The notes below the pieces were generated by a model that made no database searches, was not told the DNA's origin, and worked only from the letters and a program-made list of their open reading frames with translations. Shown here one piece after another: positions 21,228 to 32,300 of a stretch of DNA of 64,000 bases (the stretch's first letter is position 1; each line of letters opens with the position of its first letter). The DNA is taken from NCBI GenBank assembly GCA_963920705.1, contig OY987227.1, positions 4,017,143 to 4,081,142 of the forward strand, read 5' to 3'. A program made the position numbers and the translations under genes. The DNA is from Odiellus spinosus. Lineage: Eukaryota; Arthropoda; Arachnida; Opiliones; Phalangiidae.

Positions 21228-22890
21228 GCTTTCTTTCATAAACGCCAACTTCACAAAATTGAACTAATATGTTCCATATTTTGAATCAATACTATCATGT
21301 TACAATTTATATTTTAATTTTTGTGTATTGTACCAGAAACTACATGTTATAGACTATGTCTCCATGGTTGTTTACAATTTAGTTGGTAAAAAATATTATT
21401 ATTATTATTACTATTATTATTCGCGCAGTAATTTTAGAATAAAGTATTCGATATTAATTGTGTGGCGTGTTTTCGGAGTCTGAAATCCTGCAGTTTGCCG
21501 AGAGTGGCGTTGATCGAACACGTGGCTAATTGGTCGTTAAGCAACGATATTGGATATGAAAATAAATAAGCATTCATACAAAATAGCTCCAGTTTTTAAT
21601 TACGCTTTGGCACGACAAGCTAATTAAAAGACACGCATCTAAACAAACGACGACAATACGTACAAAACATCTATATGATAATAATAAACAAATTTTGGTA
21701 ACTACGTTAAAATTCTAACGAAAATTGTTTAAAAGTAAATATTTAAAACACCGGGGATAACGGAATAATTTCTGGAAAGAGTATTATCAGAAGCAAATTT
21801 ACCTCTGGTATTATTTTAATATTATTATCTCTGGAAGGAGAATTCGGTTAAAATGGCTCACGACCATCCTTTCTTCACCATAATCTAAGAATGTTCTCAG
21901 TTAACAGTTCGGTTTTACAAAAAAAAAACTTAATTAATACTTTCTATGCTACGTCATACATAAATGTACATATAAAGGAAATATTTGTCCCTCTATCCAC
22001 GGAACTTTTGACTTATTTATTCTCTTCCTTTTTTTGATGGGAAAAATCTTTTGATTAATCTCGCAATAATAAACGATTTTTAAACCAATTCTAAATAACA
22101 CATTTTTTTCATTTTTTGAAACATTTAACTCGAGTTTTCACTGTTTCGAGTTCATCGCAGTATGGAGGAATTAAACTGTTGAGGAATTCACAGCGAAACT
22201 GCGGAAACAATAAGGTTTTCTGGATTAATTTCCCAAAACTTTTAGTTCATTATAGGATAAACGTGGGATGACGCTGTTTTCAATCAAGATTTTTAGGGCA
22301 AGAATAGAGCTTTTTAGTTAAACCAAAGTCAAGCTCAAATCAAGCTTTTCGTTTAACGGTTAAACTATAGCCCACGTTAACAGGCTTATAGAGTGACAGA
22401 AAACCGGACATATAAATGAATTTCATGTTCGTTTCTCTTGGAAAAGTGAAAGCAAACGCTTGAAAAACGTTGATTAAAAACCTTTTTTTTTTTTCAGACG
22501 ACTAAACTTTTGATTCATAATCCATTTTTTGCTGACTCATCTAGTTGAGTCTAAAGATTTAATCGTCTGAACAAAGACAATTAAACTACGTATCTTGGAT
22601 TCAAATTGTGGTAATGGCTTTACAGTTGCCCTTTACGTAACGGGGGTTCTTAAATTTGGGGGAAACCGGGGATTTAAAGGCGCAATTATGATTAAGGTCT
22701 AAAGGCGTGTTCCTCAGCACGCTATTGTCCAGAGGCACGAGAAATCGAATAAATTGAAGCTTAAACCGCATTGTTAAAGTATCGAAACTGATTATTAAAA
22801 CCAATTCTTGCGAGAAGATATCGCACACATTTTCAGATAGATCAGGTCGATTTTCTTGCGCGTGAAGATAAAAACTGGTTTGATCTTCTC
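21228..22890. other. Gene-free spacer with ATT microsatellite
   Basis: (ATT)n at 21391-21420 after an AT-rich stretch could be the tail of a plus-strand LINE, but no coding part is visible. TGTTTTCAATCAAGATTTTT near 22276 recurs near 28631. No exon recognised. Confidence 0.35.
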
Positions 22891-23245
22891 GCTCTTAAGG
22901 CGGATATACAGACGCATTTCCGCGAGTTTCAAGCTCGTGCGCTCATAGTCTAGGGCTGCGCGAGCATTAAACGGGTGAAAATATGTCTGTCTGCATCCCG
23001 CTTTAGTTTGCACTAGCGCGCGTAAAGCTTTAGCCAGATGCACACAGACCTATTTTCACGCGTTTTAGGCTCGGGCGCCCAAAAGAAGTCATCGGTCGCA
23101 CGAGCGTGAAACACGTCAAAATAGGTTAAGCCAGATTCACACAGACTTATTTGCACGCGTTTCACACTCGTGCGCCCATTGATTTAATACGGGCGCGTGC
23201 TCGAAACGCGTTAAAATTTAGTCTGTGTGCAACCGGCTTTAGTTT
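22890..23245. repeat. Three tandem ~110-bp hairpin units
   Basis: Each unit is an interrupted palindrome: CACACAGAC.TATTT..ACGCGTTT.A..CTCG..CGCCCA and, mirrored, CGAAACGCGTTAAAATTTAG, TCTGTGTGCA. Units lie at about 22893-23000, 23032-23125 and 23128-23240. TTTAGTTTGCACTAG follows the first and the third unit, showing that a larger block was duplicated. Confidence 0.7.
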
Positions 23246-24260
23246 GCACTAGAGTGCGTAACGAAACTGCTTATCAATTTCAAACTAACACTATTATCAA
23301 AACATTCTCGATTCCCCCTTTCGTACAGGATATATACTTAGCGAAAACGGCCATCTCACTTCACAATTAGAATTCAGGGTAAGTAGGTAAGTCTGAACAA
23401 GGTGAGAAACAGTTGGGAAGAACAAAGTAGAAGCCATCAATGCCATGAACTTTACGAAAGCCGTCGTTGTGCGTCCCTCGCGAGTATAATTCTTTCCAAA
23501 CTTTTAATTGATAAAATATCGCCCGGAGAGTTTTCTGACAAAAGTGGCCGATTTCGACATTGCAATCGGATTCAATAGGGAAGCATGCACTACCAAAGCT
23601 GAACTCATATTTCGCAAGAGTTTGAACTTAATGTACTCGATTGAAATCGGAAGTACATCGAATTCATGAGTGCCGCCCCCTCCTTTTTCTCGGTTCGGTA
23701 CGCTTTTTACGCGGTAAAGATATAACAAAGCCTTTACTAACTGATTTCTCGATTTATATTACTTTAATTCTGACGCGAGCCTTTCCTGAAGGCGTAACAA
23801 AACCACATCACGTAACCAATGTACATTCACTTTCTTTGAATTTTCGATTCGGACAATATTTTCACTGTGAAAAGTTTGAAAATCGTTTATTGTAAATTAA
23901 ATTGAAACTTGCGCCGAATGATAAAGAAGCAATACCACATTTTTAATTTTTTTTTATTGATTTAATGAATTAACCCTTACTAGGCCTAGCCCTCGTAAGC
24001 TAAATCTGAGCTGTGGTGGCAGTATATATAACCTCTTACCTAATATTTGGACCAACAATATAAAAAAAGTTTTCTCTAAATTTTATAAAAAAAATGGATT
24101 TTAAAAGGGGTATACAAATTTATATTTACGGTTGATTACTTAACACTTACTTCTTCATTCAAATAATGACAGGTTAACTATGGACGCAAAGCGATTCAAT
24201 GGTACAATTAGGCGTTCCAATCCGAAGGGTTGATCACTGAAAAACTTTTCTGTACACCGA
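23246..24260. other. Gene-free spacer
   Basis: GATATATACTTAG at about 23329 resembles a TATA box. The minus-strand frame 23504-23728 was considered as a carbonic anhydrase end and rejected. No exon supported. Confidence 0.35.
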
Positions 24261-24263
24261 ATA

Positions 24264-24418
24264 TGTAATCAGTGATTACGCATTTGATTATCCTGACTTC
24301 AATGAATACGCGAGTGAGTGCGACGATTACGCAGTGACTACGCGATGATTACGCGGCGACTATGCGGTGATTACGGATAGACTACAGCGATTACTGTGTG
24401 ATTATGTAGTGATTAAAA
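24264..24418. repeat. Degenerate ~11-bp GATTACGC array
   Basis: AGTGATTACG, GCGACGATTACGCAGTGACT, ACGCGATGATTACGCGGCGA, GTGATTACGG, GCGATTACTG, GTGATTATG and similar words follow at roughly 10-12 bp, about 12-14 diverged units. Related words recur near 24885-24920 and 48890-48960. Confidence 0.65.
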
Positions 24419-25908
24419 GAGTGGGAAACTATTGGTCCGAAAAGTGATGCACTTTTTCCCTGTGTTATACTTAATCAACCTACTTTGCACCAGTGTTGCG
24501 CCAGATTTTTTAACACTGGAAATTAGTGGTACGTGTTTTTAAAAAGTGGCGATCGAGTGTTACACTACTCACCCCAACTTGAAAGTAGCCTGGAAAATTA
24601 TCAGTGTCGCGAACACCATTAGCTAGAATAAAAAAAAAAAATAGTTATGAAAAAACCTTTGGCCAACACTAATTACATCCATGGAACGATAACAACTGAC
24701 TCCTAAAAGTTTACTATTGGGACGGTGGAGAAAAAGTGAAATCGAGCTGAACGATATCAAAATCAAATCATTCGAGTTCGTGGAATGTGGAAAACTGAGA
24801 AACACTAGTACGAAATTTCAACACCAACACTGACTCTGGAGAGCCCGAATGATCGAACCAATAGTTTGCAGCTAATAAGACTACAGTGATTACGCCTGAC
24901 TACGATTACGTAGTCATGTCAATCACGGTATACACCGATACCGCGGATTGAGCAACCAACCAACGAACCGCCAATAAAGGTTTGAAAAGTTCAAGAGGAA
25001 ATGAAATAATGCAAAAAGATCAGACAGTGTAGCAGGGCCTAAAACTGGGTACGTTCGGAATCCAGTGACTCACTATCTAATAAGAAACACTACGCTTTTG
25101 CTATGACGTTAGAGGTATTTAAAGACCCTATCTGCTCTAGAATTTGCTCGTTGAAAATCATCCTCCCTTATGTACGTGTACAGTCTTTGACTGTACAATT
25201 TATGATGACCAATATCGTGTGCTTAGCAATAAATAAGGCAACTTTAAAGGGGCTTTAGATAGTGCCTTAAAGCAACGGCCAAGACTCCCCGAGCGTTTTG
25301 GTTGTGTTTCAATTGTCCATGATTTCGCGGCTTGATAATGTCTGCTGACGTTGCTCAGACGAGAATCACTTCTTCACTCGCGCGTGTTGCTTCTCAACAT
25401 CAAGAAAAAATTAAACCCGATATTGAAGCCACCTATTATATTGATTATAGTTTCAGGGACCGTGGCTGAAACTGCGTGGTCCAACACGTGACTAGGCCAT
25501 ATGGGGTCCTGTTTATTCTGACATTCGGAATCTTTTAGGAGTTGAAAATGCTATTGACTACGGGCGATGCATATATTTCGAATCTAGGGTACGTGTATAA
25601 ATTATCATCGCTGCCGCAATTTAATACTAATGTAAGACTATTTTTGTCGTTGTTACTCAAATACTCCTGACATGTCCGATTACTACCGTTTGAATTTTAA
25701 CTAGTAGTGATGCGAATGACCTATATGTAATGGATGTTTATAAAAAATGACGTACAAATTTAATTTTTATAATTAGAATAAAGAACATTTTGGGTATTTT
25801 ACGAAGAAAGGTCAGAGATGTGGCTACCCTTACAAAATACTCTGCGAAAAGGGCAACGGTAAAAAGAAAGAATTAGGCCGTATTAGGCTTATAGACCTCA
25901 TCTCGCGT

Positions 25909-25909
<1 letters not shown>
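24419..25909. other. Gene-free spacer downstream of the carbonic anhydrase
   Basis: AAACTATTGGTCCGA (24426) faces TCGAACCAATAGTTT (24854), so 24426-24868 may be an inverted-repeat element. The rest shows no exon that I can support. Confidence 0.35.
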
Positions 25910-25946
<37 letters not shown>

Positions 25947-25947
25947 T
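25910..25947 (-). terminator. Poly(T) run and distal AATAAA on the minus strand
   Basis: A run of 35 T ends in TTTATT (25942-25947), which is AATAAA on the minus strand, about 250 bp after the carbonic anhydrase stop. On the minus strand it reads AATAAA then a long A run, which could be a genuine A-tract or a retroposed tail. Confidence 0.3.
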
Positions 25948-26035
25948 CAGGGCTACCTTTCACTTTCAATTTGTTTAGTGAAATCTTTTTAAATTAAAAT
26001 GTTTTTAAGAGACGAGCTTCAACGCCATCTGGTAT

Positions 26036-26041
26036 TTTATT
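26036..26041 (-). terminator. Candidate poly(A) signal of the carbonic anhydrase gene
   Basis: TTTATT on the plus strand gives AATAAA on the minus strand, 156 bp after the stop codon at 26197-26199. It is the nearest canonical signal. Confidence 0.45.
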
Positions 26042-26196
26042 CACGAAACATAAAACCTTTAACTTCTCCTTTAAAGGAATATAGAGTTATATATAGATAC
26101 GTAATGAAACAATTATCGCGTGTGTTTAGCTTAGCAAATGAATTTTGGTTTTGTTTAAACTCCATTTTGGAGGTATAGTTCGTTGTCCGGGCATAA

Positions 26197-26391
26197 TTAA
26201 TACGTGGTAGATTTTATTACGGTTAACAGCGCTCCTAGGCCTAAAATGAAGGATAATGACGTCGCTGACGCCGAGTTTGGGTCCCGCAACAATATTTTGC
26301 GTCCGTTCAAGTTTTGTACTGGTCGGTAGTTATCAACCATTTTTTTAGAGTTGATGTTCTTTCCGAAATGAGTCCTTCGGAATTCTCTTAA
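26197..26391 (-). CDS. Carbonic anhydrase exon E: C-terminus and GPI-type tail
   Basis: Acceptor TTTGTAACAG; 64 codons plus TAA at 26197-26199. It encodes LREFRRTHFG, NYRPVQNLNGRKILLRD and a tail with Ser/Ala-rich spacer, LSFILGLGALLTVI and KSTTY. The hydrophobic segment near the very end, with small residues about 10 before it, is the pattern of a GPI-anchor signal. Confidence 0.92.
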   Translation of the reverse strand, partial: LREFRRTHFGKNINSKKMVDNYRPVQNLNGRKILLRDPNSASATSLSFILGLGALLTVIKSTTY

Positions 26392-29300
26392 CTGTTACAA
26401 AGAAATAAGAAAACATTCGTTCAATAATTTTGAATTAAAGGGAAACTTGTAGCTAGAAAAGCGTTTGAATTTATTTTCGGAATCACCGTGCCAAAAAACG
26501 TATTCGAGAATTTTCAAAGCAATGTTTAGACACATTTTTTTGTTTGGTTAAGTTTGAATGTAAGTATAAATTCGGGCCAATCATATTATTTCAGCCTTCA
26601 TTAAGAGTATAAGGCCTTGACCGTCAAATTCCAGCCTTTTCTTCTTAATATTAGTAAATTACAAGAGCTAATGAAGGCTGAATTAATATGATTGACCCGA
26701 TTTTATATTTACTTACAATCAAATTTACCCGAACTTGGGAAATTAATTTTAACACCAAAAAGTGTCTAAAACTAGTTTGAAAATTCTCGAATACGTTTTT
26801 TTGGCATGGTTGAATACCGAAAATAAATTAAACAGATGTTCCATTTTGGGCTCCAAGTTTCCCTTCTAACATTTTTCCGAATTTTCGGTTATTGCCACCG
26901 GATGGACTGGGAGACTTTAGAAACTCAACGTTCATTAAGGGGTGAGACGCCGCTAAATTTTCGTTCGAAACAATTGAAATGGGTGCAGTATGATTTAAAA
27001 TTTCACACTCGTAAAGAAGATAGGAAATTCGCGTTTTTTTTTTTGTTTTTTTTTTCTTGGTTTTCCAGACAAATTTCCAGAAGAGGGGAGATTTGCCCAA
27101 TACACCATCATGGAAAAATAAGCAGCTTATTTAATAATGGTAGGGTTTCCAAGGACCCTTGCCATTATGGTGCCAACAAAATTGAGAGATTAAATCTGTA
27201 AATGCTAACCTGATCGTGCCCAATGGGAACTGGTTGCGGAAAGAGGATCCAAGTGACTGCTTCGTTACAGGTAGGGGTCGTCAACGATCCGTTGTAACAC
27301 ATATACCATTCTCGGTTTTTGGGCAGCAAGTCGAAAAGGGAAAAACCCTTATCTTTAATAATCTCATCTTGACCTTCGAATCGGACATCGTCCAAATTGT
27401 GGATGATGGGATGCAATTGTTCGTTATCCGAAGAAGACAACTGTTTTAAGAACAAAACCACTATATCAGTACGAATCGGAGTTAGCGATAAAGCGTCACG
27501 ATGGTGCTATAGACTTGGAACTAGCATAGGGGAGTGACCGACTGTTTAGGTGTTTAGAATAAGCTGCAACGGACCCGAGAAAATGGACTCCGAAAAATGT
27601 GGGAAATTTAGACTTAATCCACACTTTGGTTGGCTTGTAAAGGTACCCGAAAAACGGTACCCTGCCTAGTGGGTTTTACTCATTTCAAGCGCCAAAAGGG
27701 GCAAAGGTTAAATCTATTAATGGTCCTATTTTCTCGTAGCCGTTGTCTCCCACCTCCCATCCGAGGTGATAAGGGAAGAAACCCTTTTCAACATTTTAGT
27801 GTGGTTGGTGGTTGGTGATAGTTAGTGTGATCACGCGATTGTTAAAGCGTATTTGTAATTATTTAAGTGAACCGGAATAAAAGCAATAAAGTATCAGTCG
27901 GTATAGTTATTCAAAAGGAAAATAAGCGTCCGGAGTATTGGAGTGATCATACCAAAAGAAGGAAGCGGGAAAGGTTAAATTAAAAAAAGTCTAGGAGTAA
28001 AGGACTTAGCCGAAAATTTCAATTGCGGCTGACGTCTGGGAATTTTGGGGGAATTACCGAAGTCGGTTACAAAGCGTATTCGTGTAAGGTTTTGTGAAAT
28101 TCACCCTATTCCGACTTCTCAAAACGCGCAATTTGGTGGCCATTGTGGGCCTGGCTCTGCTTCAGTAGAGCTCGGAATTCGTATAACTTTTGATAATGGA
28201 ATAATACCATCTTGAATGTCAATCAGATATTATCCGTTCCCGAAAAAAATATCCATTTCTTATTCGAGTTAATGTGTATCCGAATGTAAGACAAACTTTT
28301 TATTGGTATTCATTGTTATAGGAAAATACGTGTTATTCTTATTCGGATAAGAAAAGTTGAAACTCAACTTTCTTCGAGGATTTTAACACGAATTGATATC
28401 TCGAAGCTAGAATGTAGTAATTTAGTCGGTTCCTTTCAATTTAGATAAAAATATAATTATTATATTTCATTCCTCACGGATTTCGAGAAACGTCATATTT
28501 TTATCTGCCCATTATCTGTTTAAATAATAATCTCCATATAATACGTATCCATTTGATACAATTCATTCCAGCAATTTCAAGTGTTTGGCACGAGCTCAGT
28601 TTGGCGAGGCCCGAAATGAGTTGAGCTCCGTTTTCAATCAAGATTTTTTGGCCAAAAAAGTAACTTTTCGTCTTTACCTTAGTTATGACGAAAAAGTTAC
28701 TTTTTAGGTTGTGTGTCTATAACACGCAATTGCTGACTCGATTCGGGCCTTGTAAAATTGATCTCGCACCAAGCTCACGAATTGAATCACATGAAATTGA
28801 AACATTTCCCAGGCTATTTTTACATACACGTCGGTTTTACTTTTCATTTCAATGCGCTCCGATATAATAACCAAAGAAATTAGCTTTCCCACGGAGGAAA
28901 AATCTTCTAATTTGGTAAAAAGTAGTCGAAATTGGAAAATTCTGAAAGAATTCGGCCAAATATAGGCCAAATGAAACAATATGAATTCAACGAAATGCGT
29001 CAATTGTTGAATTGATCTATTTGGTAGAATTCTGTTATAATTTTACAATTTGAACCATTATTGACGGAATTTAGATTTTTTTCTGATAATATTATTAAAA
29101 TAATTTACGAGACTGATACTGCGTGGTTAAATGAAACAGTTTATTAAATAAACTGTTTCATTTAACCGTGCAGTAGCAGTCCCGTAAATTATTTTAATAT
29201 TATTTTAAGTTTCATCACCATGGTCAACAAATAAGCCGATTTCTTTCGTTATTGACGAATTCGAACATTTCCACACTCATAAACCAACTTCCAGATTCGG

Positions 29301-32300
29301 GGTACAAATATAATGATGAATTATCGCAATAGATGGCGCGCCTCACACCCGTTGCTATGGAAAACGCGCCGAAGGGAGGAATTATCGATCGCCAAGTTTG
29401 TCACTCACTCGTCATAGCGTAGCCAATTAGAATAGGATCAGAATGGGAACTACAATACTGACATCTCTTAAGAGATGGGCGCGTTGCCCCTGCAAGTTCT
29501 TCTTCAATTTTGAATTCGTCTCTTTCATACGCATGCTGTAAAAACTATTTTATTTACTGAACTCGATACTGTTTATCTTGTAAAGCTAAGCAAACACGCT
29601 TCGGCATGGTTGCTCGGCAGAAAACGTTTTTATCTTTTTACTTATCTGGGAGGTTTCGCGACCGCTATTTGGGCACTGTTGTTTTGGGACACATTTCAAA
29701 ATGGGTGAACCGCTGTGCAGGGATACGCTATTTAGGGAATCTGCGATTTTGGGGATACTGCTGTTTAGCGTGTTTAGAGATCCGCTTTTTAGGGATTGGC
29801 TGTATTAGGGGCTTCCCAGTTACCACGAAAACTTTGGCGAGTCTTGATGATGTTTTGGTCCATATTTTAAGTCTAGTCTCAAAAAGATTAACAATACATT
29901 ATGTAAAATGGTTATTACCTTAAAGAAAACGGCGACAACGGCCAATCCGTCTTCATTTCCTAGGGCTTCGATTAAACTGTAATACTTCGTGTTACGGTGA
30001 ACCAGATGAAGCTACAACATCGATCAAATAGTTAAATTAAAGCGAGAGAATTTAGTTCGAGAATTTTTCTCGATAGGTGGCGGGATCATCCTGCAATTTC
30101 CCTGGTGCGTTTCTCAAGTTACCGTGGCAACCCGACGTAGTAGAAAATGTTCCTACGTCGGGTTGCCACGCAAAATCTTTGAATGATCCTGCCACCTATC
30201 GAGAGAGTTCCCTCCTGCGTGCACTGGCTTTGTTAAAATGTGGGAGGGGTTTGTTCAGACTACACGTGTTTTAAGTGGACCATGCATGAGCTCTTCACTT
30301 TTCTATAATTTTCCAGATTTTTCCAGAATATTTCAGAACTTTCTAGATTATTCTAGAATTTTCTGGATCTTTCCAGATCTTTGTCCTGTATTTTACAATA
30401 ATTATATCCTATATTTTACACGAATTATATCCTATATTTTACACGAATTTTATCCTGTATTATAAACAAATATTAACCTATAATTATAAGAACTTTATCC
30501 AATATTTCATAACTTTTATCCTATATTTTACACAGATTTTATCCAATATTTTACCCAGATTTTATCCAATATTTTACTCAGATTTTATCCAATATTTTAC
30601 CCAGATTTTATCCAATATTTTACCCAGATTTTATCCAATATTTTACCCAGATTTTATCCAATATTTTACCCAGATTTTATCCAATATTTTACCCAGATTT
30701 TATCCAATATTTTACCCAGATTTTCTCCAATATTTTACCCAGATTTTCTCCAATATTTTACCCAGATTTTATCCAATATTTTACCCAGATTTTATCCAAT
30801 ATTTTACCCAGATTTCATCCAATATTTTACCCAGATTTCATCCAATATTTTACCCAAATTTCATCCAATATTTTACCCAGATTTCATCCAATATTTTACC
30901 CAGATTTCATCCAATATTTTACCCAGATTTTATCCAATATTTTACCCAGATTTTATCCAATATTTTACCCAGATTTTATCCAATATTTTACCCAGATTTT
31001 ATCCAATATTTTACCCAGATTTTATCCAATATTTTACCCAGATTTTATCCAATATTTTACCCAGATTTTATCCAATATTTTACCCAGATTTTATCCAATA
31101 TTTTACCCAGATTTTATCCAATATTTTACCCAGATTTTATCCAATATTTTACCCAGATTTTATCCAATATTTTACCCAGATTTTATCCAATATTTTACCC
31201 AGATTTTATCCAATATTTTACCCAGATTTTATCCAATATTTTACCCAGATTTTATCCAATATTTTACCCAGATTTTATCCAATATTTTACCCAGATTTTA
31301 TCCAATATTTTACCCAGATTTTATCCAATATTTTACCCAGATTTTATCCAATATTTTACCCAGATTTTATCCAATATTTTACCCAGATTTTATCCAATAT
31401 TTTACCCAGATTTTATCCTTTATTTTACCCAGATTTTATCCTATATTTTACCCAGATTTTATCCTATATTTTACCCAGATTTTATCCAATATTTTACCCA
31501 GATTTTATCCAATATTTTACCCAGATTTTATCCAATATTTTACCCAGATTTTATCCAATATTTTACCCAGATTTTATCCAATATTTTACCCAGATTTTAT
31601 CCAATATTTTACCCAGATTTTATCCAATATTTTACCCAGATTTTATCCAATATTTTACCCAGATTTTATCCAATATTTTACCCAGATTTTATCCAATATT
31701 TTACCCAGATTTTATCCAATATTTTACCCAGATTTTATCCAATATTTTACCCAGATTTTATCCAATATTTTACCCAGATTTTATCCAATATTTTACCCAG
31801 ATTTTATCCAATATTTTACCCAGATTTTATCCAATATTTTACCCAGATTTTATCCAATATTTTACCCAGATTTTATCCAATATTTTACCCAGATTTTATC
31901 CAATATTTTACCCAGATTTTATCCAATATTTTACCCAGATTTTATCCAATATTTTACCCAGATTTTATCCAATATTTTACCCAGATTTTATCCAATATTT
32001 TACCCAGATTTTATCCAATATTTTACCCAGATTTTATCCAATATTTTACCCAGATTTTATCCAATATTTTACCCAGATTTTATCCAATATTTTACCCAGA
32101 TTTTATCCTATATTTTACCCAGATTTTATCCTATATTTTACCCAGATTTTATCCAATATTTTACCCAGATTTTATCCAATATTTTACCCAGATTTTATCC
32201 AATATTTTACCCAGATTTTATCCTATATTTTACCCAGATTTTATCCAATATTTTACCCAGATTTTATCCAATATTTTACCCAGATTTTATCCAATATTTT

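Larger units (their letters stand above)
27441..29918 (-). other. Carbonic anhydrase intron C-D (2478 bp), element-rich
   Basis: Between donor GTAATA at 29918 and acceptor AACAG at 27441. Contains the dispersed pieces listed at 28165, 28735, 29086 and 29262. 27460-28160 shows nothing recognisable. Confidence 0.85.

Noticed and set aside
23504-23728. Candidate last exon of the carbonic anhydrase (a KF..LRN-like match)
   Set aside because: It lacks the family block N-Y/F-R-P-x-Q, and a far better exon with NYRPVQNLNGR, correct phase and acceptor lies at 26197-26391.
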